From Gamarada debralockiae (taxonomy: Eukaryota > Ascomycota > Leotiomycetes > Helotiales > Hyphodiscaceae), in the NCBI GenBank assembly GCA_002803225.1, contig NXFV01001708.1, positions 29,512-93,511 on the forward strand: a stretch of 64,000 bases of DNA, given 5' to 3'. The position numbers and the translations under genes were made by a program. The notes under the pieces were generated by a model, which had not been told where the DNA came from, ran no database searches, and saw only the letters and a program-made list of their open reading frames with translations. Position 1 is the first letter of the stretch. Each line of letters starts with the position of its first letter. Below, piece after piece: positions 1 through 13,354 of this stretch.

Positions 1-3000
1 GCGAGCTGAGCGGCATAAGTCAGCATAGTCGACATCTTTCACGGACGCAGTCAAGGCAATCGAGAAAGAGAGGAGTGATTGGGGAGAAGGATGTTGAAAG
101 GGCTGCTTCGAGTGAGGAGACGGAAGAGGAACAGTTTGATCTTGAGAGTACGTTGAGGGGGAATCAAGCTGCGGAAGTCGAGTCCGGGATTAGACCGAAG
201 CATATTGGAGTTCTTTGGGAGAACTTGACGGTCTCTGGTACTGGGGGAGTGACAAATTTTGTGAAGACTTTCCCCGATGCTTTTATCAGCTTTTTTAATG
301 TTTATGTAAGTTGTCGCAGTTGGGATTGTTGAAGGTGTTGAAGGGTTGAGACTGACTGTGGATAGGAAACAACAAAACACATTTTTGGATTTGGTAAGAA
401 GGGGAGGGAGGTCAATATTTTGAAAGACTTCCGGGGTGTCACGAAACCTGGAGAAATGGTTCTGGTCCTTGGACGACCAGGATCCGGCTGCACGACATTT
501 CTGAAGATCATTGCAAATCAGCGATTTGGATATACTGGGGTTCACGGCGAGGTTCTATACGGTCCCTTCGATGCCAACACCTTTGCCAAGCAATTCAGAG
601 GAGAGGCCGTTTACAACCAGGAGGACGACGTCCACCATCCTACGCTCACTGTTGGACAAACTTTAGGATTTGCCTTGGATACGAAAACACCTGGTAAACG
701 ACCGCAGGGGCTTTCAAAAAGCGAGTTCAAGGAAAAGGTCATCACAACCCTCCTACGAATGTTCAACATTGAGCACACTCGGAACACCATTGTGGGTAAT
801 CCGTTCGTGAGAGGTATCTCGGGAGGAGAGCGGAAGCGTGTCTCAATTGCTGAGATGATGGTTACATCCGGAACTGTATGCGCCTGGGACAACTCAACAA
901 GAGGACTTGACGCCTCTACCGCACTTGATTACGCCAAATCTCTCAGGATTATGACCAATATATATAAGACGACTACCTTTGTATCTTTGTATCAGGCCAG
1001 TGAGAACATTTACAAGCAATTCGATAAAGTTCTGGTCATCGATGATGGTAGGCAGGTGTACTTCGGGCCTGCGAGCGATGCTCGAGCATACTTCGAAGGG
1101 TTGGGATTCAAGGAGAAACCTCGCCAGACAACCCCTGATTTCCTGACTGGTTGTACGGACGAATTCGAACGAGAGTACGCTGAAGGATGGTCAGCTGAAA
1201 ATGCACCACACAGCCCGGAAACCCTGGCACAAGCTTTCTTGGACTCCAAATACTCGAAAATGCTCACAGATGAAATGAACGAGTACCGGAAAGTTGTTGC
1301 GGAAGACAAGCAAAGGCATGACGATTTCCAGACCGCAGTCCACGATGCCAAGCGAAAGGGAGCCTCCAAGAAATCCGTCTACTCGATTCCATTTTACCTG
1401 CAAGTATGGGTTCTGATGCAAAGACAATACTTGATCAAATGGCAAGACAAGTTCTCTCTGGTTGTCAGTTGGATCACCAGTATCGTTATTGCGATTGTCC
1501 TCGGTACGGTCTGGCTGAACCTCCCAAAAACTTCGGCTGGTGCTTTCACCCGTGGTGGTCTACTCTTCATTTCTCTCCTGTTCAACGCTTTTCAAGCTTT
1601 CTCGGAGCTCGCAAGTACCATGATTGGTCGTCCCATCGTCAACAAACACAAGGCGTATACGTTCCATCGACCCTCAGCACTTTGGATCGCTCAAATCTTG
1701 GTTGATCTCGCATTCTCAGCTGTCCAAATCCTCGTCTTCTCCATCATGGTCTACTTCATGTGCGGGTTAGTCCGAGATGCTGGGGCTTTCTTCACCTTTT
1801 ATCTGATCATTGTCACCGGCTACTTAGCCATGACTTTGTTCTTCAGAACGGTTGGATGTCTGTGCCCAGATTTCGACTACGCCATCAAATTCGCTGCTAC
1901 GATCATCACGCTCTTTGTTATTACATCTGGTTATATCATTCAATACCAGTCTGAGAAGGTTTGGTTAAGATGGATCTACTGGATAAATGCCCTGGGTCTT
2001 GGATTTTCCGCGCTGATGGAAAATGAATTCAGTCGTCTCACGCTCACTTGCACAGATGAATCGTTAATTCCTTCTGGGCCAGGGTATACAGACATAAACC
2101 ATCAGGTTTGTACCCTTCAAGGCAGTGTTGCCGGTACGGACCAAGTATCTGGCTCGGCGTACATCATCGACGGATTTGCCTACAATCCTTCTGATCTGTG
2201 GAGGAACTTTGGAATCATCATAGCCTTGATTGCTGCTTTCTTGATTATGAACGCCACTTTGGGGGAATGGTTGACGTTCGGTGCTGGCGGCAACACTGCA
2301 AAGGTCTTCCAGAAGCCAAATAAGGAGCGTGAGGAACTCAATGCTGCTTTGGTCGCGAAGAGAAATGCCCGAAGAGCCTCGAAGTCTGAAGCAGAGGGCT
2401 CTGAAATCAACATCAACTCGAAGTCTATCTTGACTTGGGAAGGTTTGAACTACGACGTCCCTACACCAGCTGGACAACTTCGTCTCTTGAACAACATCTA
2501 TGGATATGTCAGACCAGGAGAGCTCACAGCACTCATGGGAGCATCTGGAGCCGGAAAGACTACGCTTTTGGATGTTCTGGCAGCACGAAAGAACATCGGA
2601 GTCATCACTGGCAACGTTCTGGTAGATGGTATTAAGCCCGGAACTGCTTTCCAGCGAGGAACATCGTACGCCGAACAACTCGACGTCCATGAGCCCTCTC
2701 AAACAGTCCGGGAAGCCCTCCGATTCTCAGCCGACCTCCGCCAACCCATCGAAGTCCCTCAATCCGAAAAGTACGCATACGTCGAGGAAGTGCTCAGTCT
2801 GCTCGAAATGGAAGACATGGCTGATGCTATTATCGGCGATCCTGAATCTGGTCTTGCAGTCGAGCAGCGAAAGCGTGTAACAATTGGTGTTGAACTTGCC
2901 GCTAAGCCCGAATTGCTGCTCTTCTTGGATGAGCCGACATCAGGATTGGATTCACAGTCTGCGTTCAATATCGTGCGATTCTTGAAGAAACTGGCGTCCG

Positions 3001-4368
3001 CTGGTCAAGCAATTCTCTGTACGATTCATCAACCGAATGCTGCGCTTTTCGAGAACTTTGATCGCTTGCTTTTGCTTCAACGTGGTGGACAGACCGTTTA
3101 CTTTGGCGACGTGGGCAAGGATGCAAGTGTTTTGCTTGATTACTTCCGCAGATATGGGGCTGATTGTCCTCCGGATGCTAATCCAGCTGAATGGATGTTG
3201 GACGCCATCGGAGCTGGACAGGCACCAAGAATTGGAGATCGAGACTGGGCAGATATCTTCGCCGACTCCCCAGAGCTTGCAAACATCAAGGATTGCATCT
3301 CCCAGATGAAACAAGAACGTCTCGCGGAAGTAGGAAGCCACGTCAAGACAGACGAGAGAGAATATGCCACGCCCTTGATGCACCAACTGAAAGTTGTCCA
3401 GAAGCGTACGAACCTTGCTTTCTGGCGTTCTCCCAACTATGGCTTCACCAGACTCTTCAACCACGTTATCATTGCCATTCTCACCGGTCTCGCCTACCTG
3501 AACCTCAACAACTCTCGACAATCCCTCCAATACCGAGTCTTCGTCATCTTCCAAGTTACCGTACTTCCAGCTCTTATTCTCGCACAAGTCGAGCCCAAAT
3601 ACGCCTTGTCCCGAATGATCTTCTACCGCGAGGCCTCTTCGAAGATGTACGGCCAATTCGCATTCGCATCGTCTCTCGTCGTTGCTGAGATGCCCTATTC
3701 GATTCTCTGCGCAGTAGGCTTCTTCTTGCCTATCTACTACATGCCAGGGTTCCAATTCGCCTCTTCTCGAGCAGGATACCAATTCCTCATGGTCTTAATC
3801 ACTGAACTCTTCTCAGTGACTCTCGGTCAGATGGTCGCAGCTATCACGCCGTCACCCTTCATCTCCGCGCTCCTCAACCCATTTATTATCATCACTTTCG
3901 CCCTGTTCTGCGGTGTCACGATCTCCAAGCCTCAGATCCCGAAATTCTGGCGCGCGTGGCTCTACCAACTGGACCCCTTCACTCGCCTCATTGGCGGTAT
4001 GGTGGTCACGGAGCTTCATGGCCGAACAGTCGAATGCACACCCACTGAGCTGCAGCACTTTACCGCACCAGCTGGTCAGAATTGCGGGGAGTACATGTCT
4101 GCATTCTTTGAGCGAGGCGGTGCTGGGTATATTGTTAATAATGCTACTCAGGCGTGCGAGTATTGTGCGTATAAGGTTGGAGACCAATTCTACAATGCGC
4201 TGGAGTTGAGCTTCGATAATCGGTGGAGGGATTTGGGGATCCTGGCTGCGTTTATTGGCAGTAATTTGATTTTCTTGTTCCTTGGTGTAAGTTGCCCATT
4301 TCTCTTCACGTAAGAATCAATGCTAACAAGCTTTGTAGTCGAGATACCTCAATTTCAACAGAAGATAG
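1..4368 (+). CDS. PDR-type (ABCG) ABC transporter, 5' partial
   Basis: Full-size fungal PDR efflux pump of the plasma membrane, exporting drugs or toxic metabolites by ATP hydrolysis. Exons read as <1..305, 366..4286 and 4339..4368; the reading frame is open to the window edge, so the true start lies upstream. The order is NBD1-TMD1-NBD2-TMD2. NBD1 has the degenerate fungal Walker A GRPGSGCTT (from nt 471, Cys replacing Lys) and signature VRGISGGERKR; its Walker B region reads AWDNSTRGLD, with Asn at the catalytic Glu position. NBD2 has a canonical Walker A GASGAGKTT (from nt 2538), LFLDEPTSGLD and a degenerate signature AVEQRKR. This asymmetry is normal for PDR pumps. The 52-bp last intron has GTAAGT, a GCTAAC branch site and TAG; the final exon adds only nine codons. 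The GVTKPGEMVLVLG segment resembles the SNQ2/BMR1 group, which is inference. The substrate cannot be told. Confidence 0.93.
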
Positions 4369-5241
4369 ATATGTAGAGAAATCATTTAAAGAAATGTGGT
4401 TGGTGTGTGCATTCACTTACATTTATTACTACATTAGCGAGCATTTCAAGCATGCAAGCTACGCGGATATAAAATGGGTATTTTTCTTTGTTAATATGGG
4501 TTGAGATCTTACGGCACCAGGTTGTATATATAGATAGATGGTGATTCATATAGATGTAATACTGTAGATGTCGTTTTACAAAATTTCATGGTAATCCAAA
4601 AGACCCTAGGATGATCAGACAGGTCACATGACGGCGTGCCATCGACGTGAGTCCGGAGGCATGCCACTTTTTGGCGGCTGCATCGTCTTGTACGATGAAT
4701 CCGAATTCCCTCCCTCCTTTCAGATACGGGCAAAGGTTGCACAGACGCGGGAAGAAAGCAATTTCAGAAGAATGACTCATAGATATCACACTGCAGCCGA
4801 ATCACACCCTTTCAGCTCTTGGAACTGAGACTCACGAAAGGCGCATTGCTTTTCCAGTCACCGCCCTTCGCGTTACTTTCGCGTCGAAACACCAATCCAT
4901 GGTAGCATCCGAACACGCCTTCCCGCAGACACTTACCCCGCCCTGCGGTGTCGGGTAAGAAGGTCACAGTACAAGGTTTAAGAGAGAAGCGGGATAATAT
5001 TGATGCCGATAAGGTAAGAAATTGGAGGGGAAGTTGTCTGATCGCCATTCCGTCTGCAAGCCACCTCCCGTCGACAACGAAACCTGATCTGCCAACCTCT
5101 CTCGCCATTGGAAATATAAGAACCGCAGTGCCATCCCATCTTCTCTCGCTCAATTCCAATCTAAATCCACAATCTATTCATCATTCACCACCACTACCAC
5201 CACCCCCAACAACAACCTCGTCGAGCCATCCAACAACCGCA
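4369..5241. other. Intergenic: ABC transporter 3' UTR and GFA-gene promoter
   Basis: No gene seen. The last 70 bases before the GFA-gene ATG are rich in CAACAACC/CCACC, a typical fungal 5' UTR. An open frame runs upstream of that ATG from about 4948, but its composition is not protein-like and I treat it as leader. Confidence 0.5.
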
Positions 5242-6273
5242 ATGTCTCAACCTACCTCTACACAAACGCCAGAGCTCAAGACCTACAATGGAAATTGCCA
5301 CTGCGGTGCCTTCAAATTCACCGTCAAACTCCCAGAGCTCACCACAGTCAGTGAATGCAACTGCAGCATCTGCTTCAAGAAAGGCTACAAATGGATTTCC
5401 CCCGGTGCCGGCTGCGTCACCGTCACCAAAGGCGAAGGAACATTGAAAGAGTACAAGTTTGGCCCTTGCACGTTTAGCCATAAATTCTGTCCCACCTGTG
5501 GAACGGGAGTTTTAGGGCACGCAGTCAACGCCGAGCCTGGGGATGTTCAAATAAACGTGAGTTACTTTTCTTCTCCAGGAGTTGATCACGTTGGGATTGT
5601 GGATATTGGGGCTGATGGGTGAGAACAGGCAAATGCACTTCAAGACCCTGGAGTCGATGTATATGGCCTTAAGGTGGAGAGATTCGACGGCAAAGCTCTT
5701 GACCCACAATACGTCCCACCCAAGTTCGCTGGTACTGAACCTACCGCCGAGATCGAGAACGCGAAAACTTATTATGGCGGCTGTCAGTGTGGGGCCGTGA
5801 CGGTGGCTATGAAGACTGAAGGACCGCTTACGGATGGGAAGCAGGCGATCTTGGATTGTAATTGCAGTATCTGCACACGCGTACGCCTCCAATCTCCTCT
5901 CCTGTCCAAAAATCGTTGACTAACTTTGACCGTTTAGGACGGCACGATCCTAACCTACCCCCTCAAATCCGCCTTTGCTGTCCACGCCTCCTCTCCCACA
6001 GCGCTCACAACCTACGTCTTCGGCCGGCAGTTCACCGAGCACAAATTCTGCTCTACATGCGGAGTGTCCGTGTATATCCACAAGAAAGAGGAAATACCTG
6101 CAGAGCAATGGAAGAAATACAAAGGCGATGCGAGTCAGGAATCTTGGAGACAAACCCAGCCCGTGAATTTGAGGTGTTTTGAGGGTGTGGAGTGGGAGGT
6201 TTTGAGAGAGAAGGGTCTGATTAAGAAGGGTGATGGGGCGATGGGTGAGCCGCAGTACATTTGCCCTGAATGA
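5242..6273 (+). CDS. Tandem GFA/CENP-V-domain protein
   Basis: Exons 5242..5556, 5629..5880 and 5938..6273 give 300 aa. Two successive GFA (glutathione-dependent formaldehyde-activating enzyme)/CENP-V type zinc folds are visible. The first has GNCHCG, CNCSIC and CPTCGTG (residues ~15-95); the second has GGCQCG, CNCSIC and CSTCG (residues ~145-250). These Cys clusters are the family's zinc ligands. Both introns are phase 0; the second has a perfect CTAAC branch site. The start is the first ATG after the leader, immediately before the first domain. The family name comes from one bacterial enzyme; most fungal members have no proven reaction, so a role in formaldehyde or S-hydroxymethyl-glutathione handling is only a possibility. 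The domain duplication is clear from the repeated motif order. Confidence 0.88.
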
Positions 6274-7009
6274 ATGATTGAGGCAAGGAGATGAGGTTCA
6301 GGATAGTTTCTGTCATGTAATGTTGGAGTGGCTATTTTCAATGAGCGATCCCTCTAAGCGTTGGTGATTTTCCACGAATTCAGTGAAGGTATATGCGGCT
6401 TGAACGAGCGAGTGCCTTGCAAGTGAGATGTGGAATGTATTGTGCAGCTCTTTATACTTCTTCTGGCGAGCATCATAGCCGATACAGAGCAAACAAGATT
6501 GCCAGTTTATGGGCAGGGACGCGTAATATACCAATAATTGATTTAGGCTACATAAGATCTGCAACTCCTCACTATAGTGACCCAATTCAGAGGCAAAGTG
6601 GGGACCTGAAAGGTGCTCGATGCGAGCCAAGAAAACAAGCTTATTCAATGCCGTGAGTTTCGAATGCAGAAGAGTTTGGGCAATGTGCGTGCCGACCAGT
6701 CGAAGGTTTGAGGCGAATTTATATCCCCGCATTCGGTGGCTCCAGGCTGCTGGATCAAGATTTGGCTAAAGTACTGTAACATCGAACAATTTCAATCCTC
6801 CGAAATTGCTGCGAAATAAATGAATAGAGATTTAGCAGTTCGAGAGACTTCCGTATTTTTGTCAACCATCTGACTTCCCTGCCATATCTTGGCAGTCTCA
6901 ATGAAACGACGATAAATATTTGGCAGTTTTCCATGGGGCGGTAGAAGCCATCAGTTTTAAGGTGTCTAAAGGTTTGAACAAATGCCAATCCTATCGCTAA
7001 TGGAGAGGA
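6274..7009. other. Intergenic between convergent genes
   Basis: Shared 3' region of the GFA-type gene (+) and the sugar dehydrogenase gene (-). No protein-like frame or RNA gene recognised. Confidence 0.5.
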
Positions 7010-8539
7010 TCAAAATAGCGCGAAAACACCAATGACAGCAACCCAACAGGCACTGGCACTAGCTTCCCACCCTACTCCTGCCTCGCTCTTCTTCGTTGAG
7101 GATGGGGATGGAGACGCTGTTGACGTCGACGATGTTATTGCTGTTCCAGTCGAATTTGAAGTCTTGACTAAAACATATATCTCGCCCGTCGAGTCACTAC
7201 TCATGAACAGCCGTCCTTGAGTATCCAAGTCCAGCCCCACAGGTCGGAAGCAGCTATCAGGACAATGTGAGTTATCGGCGTTGGCGAATATATCTCTCGT
7301 AGAGGTCATGCTGTTGGACTGTGCCACTGGAGATCCATTCTCGAATGCGATGGAGGAGATCTTATATCCGACAGGCTCGGTACGGTCCCTCAATTCTGTC
7401 AGTAGGGCGATGTGTTTGACAAACTCAGAACTTACCAGCTTCCATGGAACGAAACAAAAGCCTCGGTCCCATTAGGGAGGAATATGATATCGAGAGGCGC
7501 CATATGAGCCTGGAAAGTCAACCGCGGAGGTACACGCTCTGTTGCGCAGAAGTCGTCGTTGATAGTAGCATTTGGATCCAGTACAAATTGGCTGCCAATT
7601 GTCAAATTCCCGACATCAGGAATGCTTGTGTTCCAGAGTGCAAAGCAATATGGGTATCCATAGTTCCCTCCCTGGTCTTCAGTCGAGCTGTTGAGGAAAC
7701 CGTGGTAATTCATCTCTTCTCCTGGATTGTTCTGATGGATATCGACTCCATTCCGATCAATATCATCCGCAGAGTTTTCGACGCTGTAAATTCCTCCGGT
7801 TAAAGGTTCTTCAGCGACTCCCACGGAATTGCGCAGCCCCCAACCCAGCAATCTTCCTGACGTTGTAAAGTCATATGGAGGGGATGTAGAAGTTATGTTG
7901 TTTAGGTTGTATGCTTTGATCTGCGAATGCCCAGAGCTCAAGTTCTCCGCCTCGAGATCGATATTTGAATTACTGCCTCTGCACACAACCAATGTCCCCG
8001 GCTCCTTGTTCGACATCATGAGTGTTCGAGTGGTGTGGTCATCATTGCTCATCCCAGTAACCAATGTCTGATTCGTATCGCCGACGGAAACAGCTTTTGC
8101 ATCATAGGACCACGCGAAGACCGTGTCGGAGGAGGATGCATAGAGGGTCTTTCCGTCGTTCGAGAGCGCGATGCCATGATTCAACTAGGCAGTTTAGCAC
8201 ATGTCCTTCTGCAAGTAGAATCGCTCAAATACTTACGGCAGTTGAATTGATCAGATAAGTCTTCTTCGATACCTCCAAGCAGGTGCTTCCTCCATCAGTA
8301 AACTCCAAATGCACGATTCCAACACCCTGCTGCACCACCAGCAGACCACCATCGCTATCAAATAAGACGCTTCGCGGAGCAGTTAGATCCTGAACGATCA
8401 ATTGAGCTTGCCACCCATCAGCAACGACTGGAGCTGGGTATGAGGACTTCAAGGTCGTTGCGCATGATGCAGCGATTGACGTTCGGACAAGGTCTGTCAA
8501 CAGCGCCGCGGAAACTTGTAAATTAAAACGGAACTTCAT
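7010..8539 (-). CDS. Secreted PQQ-type sugar dehydrogenase (sorbosone/TrAA12-like beta-propeller)
   Basis: Exons on the minus strand are 8539..8237, 8184..7436 and 7388..7010, 476 aa. The N-terminus is a plausible signal peptide; the C-terminus is a Ser/Thr-rich stretch followed by a hydrophobic tail (VAVIGVFALF), so a GPI anchor is likely. Family marks of the six-bladed PQQ/sorbosone dehydrogenase propeller include LNHGIALSNDGKTLY, GLRNSVGVA, GNYGYPYC and a C-terminal FLPNGTEAFVSFHGSW. The second intron (7389..7435, 47 bp) uses an AG four codons downstream of the first apparent one; only this choice joins GSW to DRTEPVGYK without a stop. Fungal relatives (CAZy AA12) oxidise sugars with a PQQ cofactor outside the cell and can feed electrons to lytic polysaccharide mono-oxygenases or quinones. 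Assignment to AA12 rather than another sorbosone-dehydrogenase-like clade is inference. Confidence 0.82.
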
Positions 8540-9741
8540 GACTGGAAAAATAATATGAAAGCGACGATAGAGAGGGAGAAGGCATCGCAGTACCTATGAA
8601 GATGTTCTTGGAGTATTTCCAAATACAAGATGCCGCGAATCTTGGCAGACCTACCGCGATCAGAACCCCGCATGAACAGCGCAGCCACAGATATCATTGA
8701 TAGGGTGTTTGTTGCACACCCTCCAATGAAAAACGGCCAAGCTGTTTTCGCATGATCGATGAAATGCGGTGTTTGAAGATCCGACTTTGGCTGTTGAGTG
8801 AAATCATTGAAGAGCTTGGCGGCTAAAATCAAAGTGCTTTGTCCCTCTTCTCGGGTGGCTGCTTACTCATCCGAAATGCCCTATTTTCGCCGGCTACAGA
8901 GGTGCAGCCCAGTCGCTTAGTACGGAGGTACCTCAATAGTGGACAAACACTCACGCAATCAAGTCACATCACAAGGAAGCAAAAGTAGGGGATGCGGCCA
9001 TTACTTCATATCTTCTCTGCATTACACATATCTCGTGTGCTTTAATGTATTTCTTTTTGAGTCTCGTCTCGCCGTCTGCATTAGCTCCCAGCCCTCATAA
9101 TACAACTCTCACAAAAGCCAGCTCAGCAAGAGAAGCCGCCTTTCCTTTGCATCATACCAGCGCCACTCTCTCCTCCGCTGAAAGACATTCATATCGTTCG
9201 CTCGTTCGTCCATGATCGTATTTCATACAGAGAAGCACCTTCTCTCCACCCATCTTGCCATCTGTCTACGGTAGAAAAACGTGTAGCCTTCTCTTCTCCG
9301 CAGTGCAAAGAGAAAAGACAAAGGAAACCCATGCAGAGCAGCTAGCCTTCCATGAAAGAACAGCAGTAAAAGAGACCCATTCATGCAAACATTATGTGTC
9401 TCCCCATTTTTCTTCGCTTTTATGATGCCCCTCCTCCCATTCATATTCATCCATCCAGGCCATGCTACTTAAAAAGCAAATACACTGCAGTTCTTTTGTT
9501 GTGAAGAATGCCAGAAGAAAATATGCAATTGATGACCTTCCAGGCTGAAGGAAAAATACTCCAAATCTATGTAGGAGATTGATAAAGCAAGAAAACGCTT
9601 CATGCAGTAGCCTCAATAACAAAACCGCCGTCGCTATGCAAGGAAAAGGAAATAAATTTTGGAGCCGCCCAATGAAGGCAGTTCGCTCATGTACAAGAAT
9701 TAGTTTTGATTTGGACATATTACTGTATGCGATTGACAAGT
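8540..9741. other. Intergenic: sugar dehydrogenase promoter and 3' region of the large Ser-rich gene
   Basis: No gene supported. A 98-codon minus frame at 8536-8832 overlaps the dehydrogenase start and looks like leader sequence. Confidence 0.45.
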
Positions 9742-12700
9742 TCAAACGACTGTCATCATATGCATGCGTTGTCCCAAGCTTCGAGTTGGAGAGGCGTCGA
9801 TTGAGCCGCTCAGCATGGAATTATTGCTCTGACTTCGAGGAAGATGTTTCGGAGGGCTTGCCATCGGATCTGCGAAAACTCGAGTGAATGCAGGACTAGA
9901 GTCTGGGTGAGGAACGGCTTCGGGGGTAGGCGCACCATCGGCCTTGCGAATGAGATCGGATAGAGTGCGGCTTAAGACATTGGCACGGTGAACAAGATCC
10001 CGAAGACTGGTTGTATCGAAAGGCATCTTATTGACGGCTTGAGTGGTCATTTCGTGGAGAAGAGGGTCGGATGTCGAGCGGTGCTGATGCATTGTTTCCA
10101 TGACAGTCCGTGCGTACTCAGCGGAAGTCTTCATGCTCGAATGACGGGGAGAATTATTTGTAGGCGGTCGCAGACGATCTCTAGTAGGAAGGTTGTTCAC
10201 AACAGCTCCAGCTCCAAAAATATCGTCATCCGGGGAGAAGACGGAGCGTCTGTGGACAGTATTGCCATCATACACAAAGCCTGTTGGTCGACCATGACGA
10301 TCCAACATCTCGAATGGGGCTTCTGGTCTCGCAACGTCCTCGGCATCCGACCCATGATCCAAATATTTATCGTCTGAAGCCTCGTTGGCGAGTATGATCG
10401 ACGATGGAGAATGAGGGGGGGACAGTGTGGGATCTTCCTCGTCAGGTACTGCAAGAGCAATGATACCCTCGGCCTCCTTCCAAAGTGGTGCAGAAGATCC
10501 ATTCAGCAAGTCCTTCTCTCGAGCCAATAACCGCAATCTCTTCAGATCCTCGACCAATAAGCAGACCTCTCGAATTTGCCCAACATGCCCGACCACATTT
10601 TCTTGGCTAGCTCGGATCGCCGGTGGAACAAGCATACCGCTGTGCTCCATTCTGCTGTCTCCATCGTCCTCGTCATGGTCATTATTCTCAAACTCGAAAT
10701 CACCGTCCCATTCCTCGCTGACGCCCTTGCCACCCAGACCCCAGGTACCGAATTTTGGCGCTAGCTTCGAATGCTCCCGCTGGCCAGCGACATCAGGAAC
10801 CACAGGCACGCTCTGGCTTCTAATATGCAATGCACTGGGCCCTCGGCGCCCAATCGTTCGGCCACCTCTCCCGTCCGCAATCTGCTTGACATGAGCCGTC
10901 TTCGGTCTTGGTGAATTGCCCATATAGTCCAACTTCTCAGCAGATGATGGCTCTGACCAGTCGAAGAGGTTGCTCTTTGGTCTCTCTGTAGGAGCAGAGC
11001 TCCCATTTACAGGGCCACTGTGTGTAAGATCCGCTAGAGCAGCCCGGAAACTTGGACTTACCCTACGAGAATTCAAAGAACTCGAAGGAGGGGAAAGTTG
11101 ATTATTGTGCTCCACGTTCTCGTCATCTCGTGTCCAATCTTCATCGTCTTCGTCGTCATCCAAAGAGAGGCGGCCGAAGTCCTTTGTGGCGAGACAAAAG
11201 CTTGGTGGGGATGAAGGGAAATTGACGTCAGAATCCATTGTGCGTGTTCGTACTGGAGTTTGCAAGTTTACTTCTTGTGAAGATCGAGCGCCTTTGACTG
11301 GTGTAGACATCCCTTCATCTTCCTCCACGATTCTGCTGTTTCCCTCTCGGAGTGTTCCGTTGCCTAGCAATTCATGGATCGACAATCTCTTCGTCTTTGA
11401 GCCATTCACACTTGGTGGTGATTCGTCAAACATTGAATCCAGTGGAGCTTTATGAGACCGCATGCTTCCTGTTGCTCCCGATCTTAATGAATCGAAGACT
11501 GTCTCACTTTGGAAATCCACGTCGTCCTCGTCGCCAGAAGTGAATCCTCTTCCATCAGTGTCAGAGCCGACGAGTGTGGAAGCTCGATCTGCCATCTCTG
11601 ATGTGCGATGAGGCTTTGAATTGAGAGTGCCGAAATACGATGGTGATGTTGGTGAGATCAGCCCTGGGGATGATACCACGGAGGTGGATGTGGTATGGGT
11701 ATGTACAACAGGAGAGTTTGGACTCCGACGTGGGGCAGATGAAGACGAAGATGACAGGCCAAGTCGAGCTAAGTCGAGGTTGAAACTACTTAGCCGAGAA
11801 AGTGGTGGTAAAGGCGAAGAACTGTTTCGACTCCTGGCTTGGAAACTTGATGCAAAAGGATCAATAGCGGGGGTAGTTACGGCATGCGGCCGAAAGACTG
11901 CGGGGTCTGTGATGGCACGATGGCTGTTATGAACAGGCCCATGTGCTGATGCTGTATTCCGTCCTGGCATTGTCGCAACAGGTGCTGATGAATAACGCTT
12001 GCCCCCACTCCTGCCTTCTGGATCTCTCTTGTTCCCTCTCAAACTTCCTGATCTTGATATCCAAGAACTTGGCGAACCGAAATGCATTGACAGAGATCGC
12101 CGTGGGAGTTTGTGGGGCTCTTGTTTTTCTGTAGAAGGTAAGGGGATGTCTTCTACAGGATCTACCTCGTCCTGCCCATCCTCAAATGGAAGACTATCTT
12201 CATCGTAAAATGCCGTATAGCTTGTCTTCGACATTGTGATAGCTCCTGGTCTCACCAGAGTAGGTTTGACAGAATCATCCGGAAGGACCCTTCTTGACGT
12301 AGAGTAGAAATTTTGTATGCCTCCATCGCTGGACCTCCCTGAAGATCGCTCTTTCGTAAGTTTTGTCGGTCGGGACTCGAAGAAGGGCCGCCACGTAGTC
12401 CGAGATTTCGGTGATCTGAATCGATTCGAGAGGGCGGGTGTCTCTGCCTCAATGGAGGGAAGAGGGGGAACTTCCTCTTTGGGGTCGATAGACTCTCTGA
12501 ACTGTTGTTGAAGAGTTACAGAACGTTGATGACTTGTAGCAGGTCTGCGAAGCGTGGGCACTTGTGACTTGGAGCCGCTCCTCGATATTGATCCACTGAC
12601 TGCTCTTGTAGACGCTGTCCGCTTCACAAGTTTATTAGGTGGTAATTGTGCTGGACTGCTAGTGGGATTTGAGAGTATGGGAGCAGCAGAGCCGTGGGAA

Positions 12701-13354
12701 AACGTCAAAGATGGCGAGTCTGGTCCGACGCTTGATCTAGGACTATTGTTCTGCGAATTGGGTATCGTTGATAATCTCCGAATCCAAGACCCTCTAGATG
12801 AAACGGATTCTCTTCTGGCCTCCTCTCCAATATGCTCGTGTGGCGACGATATCTCCCCGTTTCGAAAAATCGACAGCCTTCGCCCACCTCCGCTATGTAG
12901 TATCTCAACTCTGGTATTTGGAGGACGCGTTTGGGGAGTCGGGGGTTGTGGAGCTGGAGAGGATTCGATGGTCGTGTGGAAAGGTCGATTATCGGGCGTG
13001 ACCACAGTCGAACTCGTGCCTGGCCGCGAAATCGGGGAGGATGAACCTGGTACTTTACTTCCCACATCTGCCAGGTCTCCAGCTTTTCTTTTCTTTGAGG
13101 AAGGCCGCACAGAGGCTGAACGTTCGGGTCTGCCAAGTGCAAGACCAGCGGCAGCGATACCGACAGTGCTCGACGCAACAAGCTACAAACAATTAGTATG
13201 TGCGTTTCAGATATGTTGAGCTCAATGCAGGAATATAATTGTTGATATTCGTAGAGAGCCGTGCGTTGCAGAAAAGTAATGTTTGGCCGCGGACAATGCG
13301 AGACCCTTAATTTTAATGAGAAGAACAACTCACACTGGGAACTGTCTTCATCAT
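9742..13354 (-). CDS. Large disordered Ser/Pro-rich conserved fungal protein
   Basis: Exons 13354..13334 (21 bp encoding MMKTVPS) and 13182..9742, 1153 aa. An in-frame TAG lies one codon upstream of the double ATG, which fixes the start. The 151-bp intron has GTGAGT, a TACTAAT branch site and TTGTAG. The first ~25 residues are hydrophobic and small-residue-rich (SSTVGIAAAGLALG), possibly a membrane or signal segment, followed by a basic KKRK patch. The rest is mostly low-complexity Ser/Pro/Arg with many SP/RSxS sites, an acidic block (DDDEDDEDW) and two more ordered islands: one near DSLRSGATGSMRSHK and a helical region EVCLLVEDLKRLRLLAREKDLL. I have a vague memory of similar fungal proteins labelled pathway-specific nitrogen regulator, but no DNA-binding domain is visible and I would not use that name. 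Abundant phosphosites suggest kinase regulation, which is inference. Confidence 0.8.

Noticed and set aside
8536..8832. 98-codon minus frame just upstream of the sugar dehydrogenase
   Set aside because: No family features, overlaps the dehydrogenase start by a few bases, and fits a leader.
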